Below, piece after piece: positions 1 through 7,543 of a stretch of 64,000 nucleotides of DNA. The DNA is from Jejuia sp047345485 (GTDB lineage Bacteria; Bacteroidota; Bacteroidia; Flavobacteriales; Flavobacteriaceae). The notes beneath the pieces were generated by a model. It saw nothing but the letters and a program-made list of their open reading frames with translations, had not been told where the DNA came from and made no database searches. The stretch spans positions 57,470 through 121,469 of the forward strand of contig NZ_JBLFEN010000009.1 in assembly GCF_047345485.1 (NCBI RefSeq). Direction: 5' to 3'. Position 1 is the first letter of the stretch. Each line of letters starts with the position of its first letter. A program made the translations under genes and the position numbers.

Positions 1-771
1 GATAAAACCACTTAGGTAAGCTACTATTAATCCATTTATTAGCGGGACGATGATTCCGAAGGCAAATAAAAAGAAACCATACTGTTTAAAGCCTTTAATT
101 CGTTTTGCGGTTACCATGCCCATTTCTAATAAAAATAATGATAAAAAGCCTTTAAAAATATCGGTTGTAAAAGGCTCTATACCTCTAGCTTGGGTAGCAT
201 CGGCAATTAATCCAATAACTAAACTACCTATAAGCATTAATACGCTTCCGCCAGTAAGTGAGTGTTTAATTAAAGCACCTATTGATTTTTTTTCGCCAGA
301 TTTTTTATCTGCATCGTATAGCATAATTAAAATAACACCAACAATGATGGCTGGAGATTCCATTATGGCCATTATAGCAACCATATGACCGCCAAAGCTA
401 ATACCTTGATTTTCTAAAAAAGAGACAGCTGTTACAAAGGTTACGGCACTTACCGAGCCATAAGCTGCAGCAATAGCACCTGCATTTGGTACGCCTACTT
501 TTTTCTTAAGTGCAAAAAACGTATAAATAGGTACTATGCTAGACAGTAGTATTGCAAAAATAATAGAGTATAAAATCTCTGCGTTAAACTCACTGTGCGA
601 TAACTCTTGTCCGCCTTTAAATCCAATAGCGAATAGTAAATAAAGTGAAATAAATTTCGAGGAATTTTCAGGAATTTTCAAATCACTTTTTAAAGAAGTA
701 GCAATAATACCAAGTAAAAAAAACAAAAGTACTGGGTTGGTTAAATTGCTAATAAGTATATCAATATTCAT
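1..771 (-). CDS. SbtA-like sodium-dependent bicarbonate permease (3' end cut by window edge)
   Basis: Reading the minus strand from an ATG at 769-771 gives an open frame of 257 codons that runs off the left edge, so the C-terminus is missing. The product is very hydrophobic, with at least seven membrane segments. It resembles the sodium-dependent bicarbonate transporter superfamily (DUF897/SbtA): an early IGFKGG stretch, a GAIAAAYGSVSAVTF segment and later an EMGMVTAKRIKG stretch. Members import bicarbonate with sodium across the inner membrane. In this marine heterotroph it may feed anaplerotic carboxylases or carbonic anhydrase (inference). It is divergent from a LysR regulator, the usual arrangement for a regulated transporter. 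Family call from memory; substrate not proven. Confidence 0.8.
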   Translation of the reverse strand, partial: MNIDILISNLTNPVLLFFLLGIIATSLKSDLKIPENSSKFISLYLLFAIGFKGGQELSHSEFNAEILYSIIFAILLSSIVPIYTFFALKKKVGVPNAGAIAAAYGSVSAVTFVTAVSFLENQGISFGGHMVAIMAIMESPAIIVGVILIMLYDADKKSGEKKSIGALIKHSLTGGSVLMLIGSLVIGLIADATQARGIEPFTTDIFKGFLSLFLLEMGMVTAKRIKGFKQYGFFLFAFGIIVPLINGLIVAYLSGFI

Positions 772-793
772 AAGTTTGGTTTTAATTCGGGTG

Positions 794-801
794 CAAATCT
801 A
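794..801 (-). promoter_or_regulatory. Bacteroidota -7 element for the sbtA-like gene
   Basis: On the minus strand this reads TAGATTTG, matching TAnnTTTG, 23 bp before the start codon. It is divergent from the LysR promoter, which fits a shared control region. Confidence 0.5.
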
Positions 802-827
802 CACTAGCATATTCATATATTTTTATT

Positions 828-835
828 TAAATTTG
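828..835 (+). promoter_or_regulatory. Bacteroidota -7 element for the LysR gene
   Basis: TAAATTTG matches TAnnTTTG and lies 24 bp before the LysR start codon. No clear -33 element is visible. Confidence 0.45.
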
Positions 836-845
836 TTATTTAAAG

Positions 846-862
846 CATAAATATTATTTATG
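846..862. promoter_or_regulatory. Inverted repeat with T-N11-A spacing over the LysR start codon
   Basis: CATAAAT, 3 bp, ATTTATG is a perfect 7-bp inverted repeat. T848 and A860 have the T-N11-A spacing of LysR boxes. It covers the ATG of the regulator gene, so it could be an autoregulatory site. AT-rich arms make chance occurrence possible. Confidence 0.3.
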
Positions 863-1786
863 AATTTTACATTGCATCAATTAAAAGTGTTTAGTGTTAT
901 TGTTGAAAACAAAAGCATCACTAAAGCTGCAGAAGAGTTAAATATGACACAACCTGCGGCATCAATACAGCTTAAAAATTTTCAAGATCAGTTTGATATT
1001 CCACTTACAGAGGTATTAGGAAGACAGTTGTATGTTACAAATTTTGGGATGGAAATTTATGAAATAGCAGAATCTATTTTAAACCAAGTGGGCACCATAG
1101 AATATAGAACCGAGGCTTTTAAAGGCTTACTGTCTGGTAAGCTTAGAATTTCTGTAGTATCTACTGGTAATTATGTAATGCCTTATTTTTTAAATGGATT
1201 TTTAAAACAACACCCACAGATTGATTTGGTTTTAGATGTATCCAACAAAACAAATGTGATTAAAGATTTAGAACAAAACGAGGTAGATTTCTCTTTAGTA
1301 ACTATCAGTCCAAAGCATTTAGATTTAAACGAAGAGCCTATTATGATTAATAAATTGCACTTAGTGGCAGCCTCTAGTCATGATTTAGATCTTAAAAAAG
1401 TTGAAGATAAATCCATATTTAATAGAATTCCCTTAATATATCGTGAGGAAGGTTCTGGAACACGTTTTACCATGCAAGAGTTTTTTGCAGAAGAGCATAT
1501 TAAACCAAAAGTAAAGTTAGAATTAACCACCAACGAAGCCATAACACAAGCTGTAATTGCAGATATCGGGATGTCTATCGTATCCTTACTAGGTATTAAA
1601 AACGAATTATCGCAAAACGAACTTAAAATAATTCCTGTAAAAGGCCTCCCGTTAGAATCGCAATGGAAACTCATTTGGCTAAAGAAAAAGAATTTATCAC
1701 CAGTAGCAACCGCTTTTTTAGACTATGTAAGGCAAGAAAAAGATAAGGTGTATAACGACTATTTTAAGTGGATGGAGCAGTATTAA
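860..1786 (+). CDS. LysR-family transcriptional regulator
   Basis: The 308-residue protein has the standard LysR plan: an N-terminal winged helix-turn-helix (about residues 1-60, with the recognition region KAAEELNMTQPAASIQLKNF) and a periplasmic-binding-protein-like effector domain (about 90-290). Length is normal for the family. It starts 88 bp from the divergent SbtA-like permease. Related CbbR/CmpR/CcmR regulators control carbon-acquisition genes in autotrophs, so control of bicarbonate uptake is a reasonable inference; the effector is unknown. Its last four bases overlap the convergent cvpA gene. Confidence 0.9.
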   Translation: MNFTLHQLKVFSVIVENKSITKAAEELNMTQPAASIQLKNFQDQFDIPLTEVLGRQLYVTNFGMEIYEIAESILNQVGTIEYRTEAFKGLLSGKLRISVVSTGNYVMPYFLNGFLKQHPQIDLVLDVSNKTNVIKDLEQNEVDFSLVTISPKHLDLNEEPIMINKLHLVAASSHDLDLKKVEDKSIFNRIPLIYREEGSGTRFTMQEFFAEEHIKPKVKLELTTNEAITQAVIADIGMSIVSLLGIKNELSQNELKIIPVKGLPLESQWKLIWLKKKNLSPVATAFLDYVRQEKDKVYNDYFKWMEQY

Positions 1787-2301
1787 ACAATTGTTGCAGC
1801 TGCATCATCAGTATCGTTATCCTTTTTTAAAAGGTTAGGAAAAATTCTAGGTGCTAAAGATTTTACAGGTTCATATAATATAGAATCTTCTAAATCCTCA
1901 TCACTAGTAAAGGGAATCGTATTATTTAAGCTATCAAACACCATAACAATTACACTTAAAATAACACCAATTTTTAGTGCTCCAAAAACACCACCAAGTA
2001 GTTTATTAATAATCCCTAAAGCCGCAAAATTAGCAAGTTTAGTAAGCGCTTTTCCGGCTAGTGCAATAGCAAAAACAATAACAATAAAGGTTATTGCAAA
2101 GGCCACTATGTTAATATATTTTTCATCCCAAGATACCTTTTCCATTAAAAATTCTGCCGCAAAATTGCTAAAATGTATGGCGCCATATACCCCAGCAACT
2201 AAAGCAACTAGAGATGCTACCTCTACAAAAAGCCCTTTCATAAACCCGCGAATAAGTCCAAATAAAATCAACGCTCCTAAAATAATATCTATAATTGCCA
2301 T
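1783..2301 (-). CDS. cvpA: CvpA family membrane protein
   Basis: This 172-residue protein has four hydrophobic segments and the CvpA pattern: a short N-terminal helix, GLIRGFMKGLFVEVASLVAL, then a glycine-rich LLGGVFGALKIGV stretch. CvpA proteins are inner-membrane proteins linked to colicin V production and envelope stress or septal cell-wall processes; the molecular activity is not settled. The C-terminal tail is acidic (DNDTDD) and probably cytoplasmic. The gene converges on the LysR gene with a 4-bp overlap. A minus-strand -7 element lies at 2316-2323. Confidence 0.85.
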   Translation of the reverse strand: MAIIDIILGALILFGLIRGFMKGLFVEVASLVALVAGVYGAIHFSNFAAEFLMEKVSWDEKYINIVAFAITFIVIVFAIALAGKALTKLANFAALGIINKLLGGVFGALKIGVILSVIVMVFDSLNNTIPFTSDEDLEDSILYEPVKSLAPRIFPNLLKKDNDTDDAAATIV

Positions 2302-2315
2302 ACGCTAAATTTAAA

Positions 2316-2323
2316 CAAATATA
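2316..2323 (-). promoter_or_regulatory. Bacteroidota -7 element for cvpA
   Basis: Minus strand TATATTTG fits TAnnTTTG, 15 bp before the cvpA start. It is back to back with the promoter at 2349-2356. Confidence 0.4.
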
Positions 2324-2348
2324 GAATAATACTCATATTTAGGTTTAG

Positions 2349-2356
2349 TAACTTTG
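2349..2356 (+). promoter_or_regulatory. Bacteroidota -7 element for the gene at 2421
   Basis: TAACTTTG followed by C matches TAnnTTTG; the leader to the ATG would be about 60 nt. Confidence 0.45.
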
Positions 2357-2420
2357 CAACTTTAAGGTAATTAATCTTAATTTTTATAGTAGTAACATAA
2401 TACACAAATAAGCTAAACCT

Positions 2421-2777
2421 ATGGCTAGAGACGAAACATTAAAAGAACGCTGGGAATTGGTGGTAAAAAAACTATCCAATCAATTTGCCGATGGCGATGT
2501 TTTAGACCTAGATGCTATTATATATCTTATAGGTGTGCAAGAGCTAGGGCAGCTTAATAGAGCTTTTAAAAAAGACCAAAAGTTAGACCTTATGCATATT
2601 GCCATTTGTAAATTGCTAAGTCCTTATGGGTATTATGAGCTCGATTTTGTGGATGATGAAGGCTGGCCACATTACAAAACACTAGAAGCCTTACCACATT
2701 TAAAAGCAGGAGAACAATCGGTTTTAATGAAAGAAGCAATTGTAAATTACTTTTTAGAAACTCAATATATCCATTAA
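2421..2777 (+). CDS. Conserved Flavobacteriia protein of unknown function, 118 aa
   Basis: A soluble, mostly helical protein of 118 residues with no signal peptide or membrane segment. It starts MARDETLKERWE and has a charged central part with a GQLNRAFKKDQK stretch. It looks like a small conserved cytoplasmic protein of Flavobacteriia; I do not know a function. It has its own upstream -7 element and is divergent from cvpA. Base composition is like its neighbours. Confidence 0.7.
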   Translation: MARDETLKERWELVVKKLSNQFADGDVLDLDAIIYLIGVQELGQLNRAFKKDQKLDLMHIAICKLLSPYGYYELDFVDDEGWPHYKTLEALPHLKAGEQSVLMKEAIVNYFLETQYIH

Positions 2778-2828
2778 ACTACATGTCACTTCTAGTGATT
2801 TTGATTTTTTTATCAAAATTGTATCGAG

Positions 2829-2990
2829 AATTTGGGCGTTACCCTAAAGGGTCGGGCTTTCCGCTATATCTTTTTAATGCGTCATTGCGAGAAGTTAGCG
2901 ACGTGGCAATCTCTTAAATTATAGTTCAAAAACCAGCTTAATACCTACCCAGCATTAAAAAGGATACCGCTGCAATCCCTAACGCAGCTG
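2829..2990 (+). repeat. Composite dispersed intergenic repeat, copy A
   Basis: Starts with GGGCG...ACCC...GGGTCGGG, then CTATATCTTTTTAAT near 2863-2878, a TCATTGCGAG...GTGGCAATCTC hairpin (about 2881-2916), and ends with ATTAAAAAGGATACCG...CCCTAACGC (about 2953-2986). The two ends carry ATTAAAAAG(G)ATA in opposite orientation. The same parts in the same order occur on the minus strand at 8829-9015. Nothing in it appears coding. Confidence 0.65.
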
Positions 2991-3066
2991 CCAGCCAAAG
3001 CCATTATAAATCTCAATTTTTAGGTATTACTTACTAAGTTCCTCCTAAATATGAAGATAATTTGAT

Positions 3067-3074
3067 TAAATTTG
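3067..3074 (+). promoter_or_regulatory. Bacteroidota -7 element for pheS
   Basis: TAAATTTG followed by C fits TAnnTTTG and gives a leader of roughly 15 nt before the pheS ATG. Confidence 0.5.
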
Positions 3075-3093
3075 CCAACATTTTCAAGTCATC

Positions 3094-4113
3094 ATGATAG
3101 ATAAAATACAAGAACTTATTGCCGAAGCCGAAGCGTTTAAAGCGCAAACTAAAGAAGAGGTAGAAGCATTTCGTATAAAATATTTAGGTAAAAAAGGACT
3201 ATTAAATCAATATTTTGCCGAGTTTAAAAATGTGGCAAACGACCAGAAAAAGGAATTTGGTCAAACCATTAATAAGCTTAAAAAAACTGCTGAAGACAAG
3301 GTAAACACCTTAAAGAACGAACTTGAAGATAAAGAGGAAGTAAAGGGTGTATATGGCGATTTATCTCGTCCAGGGCAACCCATTGCAATAGGAGCGCGAC
3401 ACCCGATTTCAATCGTTAAAAATCAAATCATAGAAATTTTTTCTCGCATAGGTTTTAACGTCAGCGAAGGCCCTGAAATTGAAGACGATTGGCATAACTT
3501 TACAGCATTAAATTTACCAGAGCATCACCCTGCACGCGACATGCAGGATACGTTTTTTATACAAACCAACCCTGATGTATTATTGCGTACACACACTAGT
3601 TCTGTACAAGTGCGATACATGGAAAATAACAAGCCACCTATTAGAACCATTTCTCCGGGGCGTGTATATAGAAACGAAGCAATATCGGCACGTTCGCACT
3701 GTTTTTTCCACCAAGTAGAAGGCTTGTATATTGATAAAGATGTGAGTTTTGCAGATTTAAAACAAACACTACAACACTTTACCACAGAAATGTTTGGGAA
3801 AAGTAAAATACGGTTACGCCCAAGTTATTTCCCGTTTACAGAGCCAAGTGCAGAGGTAGATGTGTATTGGGGTTTAGAAACCGAGACCGATTATAAAATG
3901 ACTAAAGGAACCGGCTGGTTAGAAATTATGGGCTGTGGTATGGTAGATCCTAATGTGTTAGAAAATTGCGGTATAGACTCTAAAGAATACTCTGGTTTTG
4001 CCTTTGGTATGGGTATAGACCGTATTGCTTTATTACTACACCAAATTAGTGATATTCGTTTACTAAGTGAGAATGATGTTAGGTTTTTAGAGCAGTTTAA
4101 GAGTGCTTTGTAA
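3094..4113 (+). CDS. pheS: Phenylalanyl-tRNA synthetase alpha subunit
   Basis: At 339 residues this has the usual PheS length. An N-terminal coiled-coil tRNA-binding arm (about 1-90) is followed by the class II catalytic core: motif 2 around RTISPGRVYRNEAISARSH and motif 3 near GFAFGMGIDRIALL. It charges tRNA-Phe as part of the alpha2beta2 enzyme; pheT is not in this window, so the subunits are encoded apart, as is common in Bacteroidota. A -7 element lies just upstream. The gene is followed by the accessory island. Confidence 0.97.
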   Translation: MIDKIQELIAEAEAFKAQTKEEVEAFRIKYLGKKGLLNQYFAEFKNVANDQKKEFGQTINKLKKTAEDKVNTLKNELEDKEEVKGVYGDLSRPGQPIAIGARHPISIVKNQIIEIFSRIGFNVSEGPEIEDDWHNFTALNLPEHHPARDMQDTFFIQTNPDVLLRTHTSSVQVRYMENNKPPIRTISPGRVYRNEAISARSHCFFHQVEGLYIDKDVSFADLKQTLQHFTTEMFGKSKIRLRPSYFPFTEPSAEVDVYWGLETETDYKMTKGTGWLEIMGCGMVDPNVLENCGIDSKEYSGFAFGMGIDRIALLLHQISDIRLLSENDVRFLEQFKSAL

Positions 4114-4333
4114 TAGGTGATTTGGGGTGTTCGTTTAACGTTAAGTATATATATGCATGTTGGGCAATAAATAAGCGATTATTATCGGTTAAGCAACAAG
4201 TCAAATCTTTTTATTTTGTTTTAATTTTTCTCTTTTAATACCAAATCAAAAAATTTGGCGACTTAGCAAATAGACAACAACTTTTCGATTAAACAACAAT
4301 CGCCCAATTTGCTATATATATTGTTGGCAATAG
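4114..4333. other. Non-coding left boundary of the accessory island
   Basis: About 220 bp with no convincing gene. A GTTGGGCAATAAATAAGCG motif (about 4158-4176) and a GTTGGCAATAGTTA motif (4323-4336) mark it. The segment between reads partly as an imperfect inverted repeat: TATATATATGCATGTTGGGC near 4145 against AATTGGGCGATTG on the other strand near 4295. A related motif in inverse orientation closes the island at 7253-7266. Confidence 0.4.
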
Positions 4334-5377
4334 TTATTTTATTTTTCCGTGTGTTAATTTGATATCTTTTATCTCGTAAACATTGGTTTTAAAACACTCT
4401 AATTTTCTAGGATTAAAAATTGCAATGTTATAACCATCAGAATTCAATGAACTTTGATATTCCACACCATCAAACCCTAAAGATTTAATAAATTCTGATA
4501 TGTATTGAGTAGGAATATAATCTAGAATTTTGTCTCTTTTTCTAATTGGTAAAGACAATTCCTTTTGTAGAGTCTGTATGAAAGGAATATAAATTAGATA
4601 ATTTTCTATTTCTTCAAATTCTGACCAATACATTGGGTCGTCTTTTGGGTTTCGAAGGTTCAATACTTTAATATCTTCTTTTAATTTAAATTCGCCAACG
4701 GTCACATAGTCAAAAAGTGAAGCTCTAGTCTCATACATTGAGGTTTCAGGACTATCAGCAATATACAAATATGAAATCCCTTTTGGATTAGCTCTTCCTG
4801 CTGAAGCTAATTCTGGTGTTGGTGGATTTCCCATCTTTTCGTAAGAAAAACCGTTTTTGTCTGAAACTCTGCATCTAAAAAATATTCTGCCTTTTTTAAT
4901 TTTTTTATAAAAGCTTTCGTGAAGGAAATATGTTTTTAATTTTTTTAAATCAATTGTATTCTGAATATGATAACGATTCTCAAATTTTATTTCTTTTTTA
5001 AAATCATTCCATATATTGTGTAAATTATGAGATTCAACTTCTAGTAGAGATTTATTTTGAAAAGAAACATTGTTTTCAAATAATTCCCTCAAATCATCCA
5101 TCTCATCTTCAAAAATGGCTTTCAAAAGATTAGTTGGACTTGTGACAATTTCACTAATAATATTAAAATCTTCTCTTAATGATTCAGAAATTTGTAAAAC
5201 GGAATTTTCGTCTGGAACGTAAAGTGAAAGTATATTTCTAAAAAAATCTGATAGTTCTCTTGCTGAATAAATAGATGTGTTTTCAGTACTACAAAAATCA
5301 CAAGTTCCAGTTCTGTCATCACCATTAATAATACTAATTAGATATGAACTTGTAAAGCAATTAACGCAACAGTTCAT
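4334..5377 (-). CDS. RES-domain protein with N-terminal zinc-ribbon-like motif
   Basis: 347 residues. The N-terminus has two CxxC pairs (C4/C7 and C26/C29), like a small zinc ribbon, followed by a helical region of about 120 residues of the kind found before RES domains (HEPN/RES N-terminal type, from memory). The C-terminal half matches the RES family: R168 and R170 in FFRCR, then GRANPKGISYLYIA (195-206), E216 in ETSMYE, and S313 in SDGYNIAIFNP. RES toxins degrade NAD+ by phosphorolysis or hydrolysis; activity here is inferred. No Xre/DUF2384 antitoxin gene is adjacent. It is the last gene of a three-gene operon, starting 2 bp after the sce7725-like gene. Confidence 0.8.
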   Translation of the reverse strand: MNCCVNCFTSSYLISIINGDDRTGTCDFCSTENTSIYSARELSDFFRNILSLYVPDENSVLQISESLREDFNIISEIVTSPTNLLKAIFEDEMDDLRELFENNVSFQNKSLLEVESHNLHNIWNDFKKEIKFENRYHIQNTIDLKKLKTYFLHESFYKKIKKGRIFFRCRVSDKNGFSYEKMGNPPTPELASAGRANPKGISYLYIADSPETSMYETRASLFDYVTVGEFKLKEDIKVLNLRNPKDDPMYWSEFEEIENYLIYIPFIQTLQKELSLPIRKRDKILDYIPTQYISEFIKSLGFDGVEYQSSLNSDGYNIAIFNPRKLECFKTNVYEIKDIKLTHGKIK

Positions 5378-5379
5378 AA

Positions 5380-6315
5380 TTAAATGTTATTAATTACTAA
5401 TTCTATATGATTCATTATAGATAGTTTTTTCAAAGTACCTAAACCTGGGAAATGACCTCTTTGTTGTAAATCTCGAAATACGTTTATTGCAGATGTATTT
5501 AAATTATTTTGATCGCACCAAATAACTAATTTATTAATTGCTTCTGAAAATTTACCACCAATATCTGCCACATCTTCATTAGAGTCAGAAACAAAATGTT
5601 TTACTCTAATTTGATTATTTTCTAAATAACTCAAATGAATTGCTACTGCTCTTGGTAAAAATCCTGATTCTGAATAATTATCACCAATTGTTAGGAAATC
5701 TGAAAATCCAACAAATCCATCTTGAATATAAAATCTATATTCTTTTGAAAAATCACTTTCTTGGTTCAAATAGTCTGCATTCCTAGATTGTTCTATAAAA
5801 TAATCATCAAGACTAACGAGTGTGTTGGCTTCAAATTCACGATAATACCTTCGACTGGTTTTTTGAAAATAAATAACATTATAAACTATGTTCAACCGAT
5901 TATTTAAAACCTCAATATTTTGGCTGTTTATTTCTGTTTCGTGTATTAATGTGATTCCGTTATAATTTAAATCTAACGCATTTACAAACTCAATTAATGT
6001 TCCAAGGTTTCTTTCAGTTTTAGTGTCAACAATAACAGCTAGTTGGTAGTTGTTATATTCTGCTGGAATTGAAGAAGTAATTATTTCAATAATTCTTTTG
6101 TATTGTCCTTCTAAATCTCCAACTCTCGGATTTATTATTAAGTTGAAATTTGCGTTTCGATTTACGAATTCAGCTAGAGTAGTTTTTATTGTGCTCGAAA
6201 CTTTAACAGGTTCAATAATTGGGGAGATTTTATTTAATTCCTGCGGAAAAATAGAACACAATTCTCTTAAGGCAATTAATTCAAATTGTTTGCCTCTTAA
6301 ATATGGGAAATACAT
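5380..6315 (-). CDS. sce7725 family (phage Beta-protein-like) protein
   Basis: 311 residues, beginning MYFPYLRGKQFELIALREL, the start typical of the sce7725 family related to the phage Beta-protein group. Members are found beside sce7726 genes, as here. The protein is soluble, with alternating strand/helix character suggesting an alpha/beta fold; no function is established. It overlaps the end of the upstream sce7726-like gene by 19 bp and lies 2 bp before the RES gene, so the three are almost certainly co-translated. Family recognised from memory of the N-terminal motif and gene pairing. Confidence 0.75.
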   Translation of the reverse strand: MYFPYLRGKQFELIALRELCSIFPQELNKISPIIEPVKVSSTIKTTLAEFVNRNANFNLIINPRVGDLEGQYKRIIEIITSSIPAEYNNYQLAVIVDTKTERNLGTLIEFVNALDLNYNGITLIHETEINSQNIEVLNNRLNIVYNVIYFQKTSRRYYREFEANTLVSLDDYFIEQSRNADYLNQESDFSKEYRFYIQDGFVGFSDFLTIGDNYSESGFLPRAVAIHLSYLENNQIRVKHFVSDSNEDVADIGGKFSEAINKLVIWCDQNNLNTSAINVFRDLQQRGHFPGLGTLKKLSIMNHIELVINNI

Positions 6316-7181
6316 ATTTTGCTTTTTTGATTAAGAAATGTATCTAGTTTTTCGTAGTCATTTTTTGAAAAATCTAATGAATAACAAATATGTTTTAAAC
6401 TCTCTGGAATCGCCTTTTCTTGAATTTTTTTTGGATTAGAAATGTTTCTAGATTTGAGTTTCTTAACTACTAGTTTTTGAAACAAAGAAATTTCAATTTT
6501 TTTCGCTAGTGCTAAACACTCTTTGAAAATTCTTGTATTAGAAACTTCTGGCACAAAGTTGAAGTATTCCTCAATTATATCTAAATATTCCTGTTTTCTC
6601 AAGGTTTTAAACAATGTTTCGTAATTAAAAGTAGCCTTATTACTTGTGGCTTCCTTTATTGTCTTCAGAGCGTTTCTTGATGTTAATTCAATGATTCCAA
6701 TTGTAGAATTATCATAAAACCCAATTAATTTATTTATGTGTTTTGAGCTAGTTACTATGTAAACTTTGTCTCCAAATTTGCAGTAGTCTAATACTTGTGT
6801 ATTTAATTTTTCAAGACTATCAAGTTCTGTTTTTATTTCGTAAACTCTTGCTTCTCCGTTCAATAAAACAAAGTCTGCAATTGACTTTCCAATATTGAAT
6901 TCGTTTAATGCTATTGTATTTTTTAAACTATACTTTTTTAGAAGCAATTTATTTGTAAGTATATTTTTATAAACATACTCATTCTTATAATTTTTTAAAA
7001 GCGAATTATATATAACATTTATTGCGTCAAGGTTGGTGGTAGAATCTGTTACCGTTGTATATTTTTTTATTTTGTAAAATGTTGAATAACAGTCGTCTTC
7101 TCGCACAATTTTTTTAAAATTTGATAGCGAAATGATTTGTGATAAACTACGTATTTTACTTATTTCGGTTACTATTTCCAT
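6297..7181 (-). CDS. sce7726 family protein with PD-(D/E)XK-like nuclease motif
   Basis: 294 residues and first gene of the operon. The middle carries a PD-(D/E)XK-like signature: D103 in KSIADFVLL, then E115 and K117 in VYEIKTEL, about twelve residues later, followed by a strand (KVYIVTSS). That is the layout of restriction-type nuclease folds, and sce7726 proteins are known as partners of sce7725. I infer a DNA- or RNA-cutting effector or a sensor; neither is shown. The C-terminal third is lysine-rich and helical. AT content is high. A weak -7 element lies immediately upstream. Confidence 0.75.
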   Translation of the reverse strand: MEIVTEISKIRSLSQIISLSNFKKIVREDDCYSTFYKIKKYTTVTDSTTNLDAINVIYNSLLKNYKNEYVYKNILTNKLLLKKYSLKNTIALNEFNIGKSIADFVLLNGEARVYEIKTELDSLEKLNTQVLDYCKFGDKVYIVTSSKHINKLIGFYDNSTIGIIELTSRNALKTIKEATSNKATFNYETLFKTLRKQEYLDIIEEYFNFVPEVSNTRIFKECLALAKKIEISLFQKLVVKKLKSRNISNPKKIQEKAIPESLKHICYSLDFSKNDYEKLDTFLNQKSKICISHI

Positions 7182-7188
7182 TTAAAAG

Positions 7189-7196
7189 CAAAGTTA
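7189..7196 (-). promoter_or_regulatory. Possible -7 element of the sce7726 operon
   Basis: Minus strand TAACTTTG matches TAnnTTTG only 8 bp before the ATG, so the transcript would be nearly leaderless. Tentative. Confidence 0.3.
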
Positions 7197-7292
7197 CAAA
7201 ATTTAAATTATCGCTTTAAGCTTAATTTTTATTGTTGATTTAGAGTTAGTCGTAATTATTGCCAACGTATCATCAGATATACGTCCGTTTTA

Positions 7293-7313
7293 ATACTGAA
7301 ACAAGTTCAGCAT
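7293..7313 (-). repeat. 21-bp dispersed quasi-palindromic repeat, copy 1
   Basis: Core CTGAAACAAGTTCAG. The whole 21 bp is the exact reverse complement of 28365-28385. Such CTGAA..TTCAG repeats recur between genes in many bacteria. Confidence 0.6.
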
Positions 7314-7543
7314 AGGTGACTTATATCCGAAGTTAAACGAAGTTATCGATTTTTTCTGACAAAGTCAAGTGATAAAATTTTTAAAATTATAACTACCAAA
7401 TTGTGATTTACATGACACTAGAGTAGGTTCTCTATACGTTTTTTCATTCCTTAAAATCACTCAACATCTACAGAACTGATAACTCTATTAATATTAACGC
7501 TTAAAACATAAACGATACTCAGCGTTTGCTTTATAACATAGTA

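Larger units (their letters stand above)
7182..7543. other. Non-coding right boundary of the accessory island
   Basis: 362 bp without a gene. It holds TAATTATTGCCAAC (7253-7266), whose reverse complement matches the left-boundary motif at 4323-4336 in 13 of 14 positions, and a short dispersed repeat at 7293-7313. The remaining 230 bp show nothing I can name. Confidence 0.4.

Noticed and set aside
4137..7285. Integron cassette with attC sites
   Set aside because: GTTGGGC fits the GTTRRRY half, but the partner RYYYAAC half is not in the right place or orientation, and no integron integrase is present.
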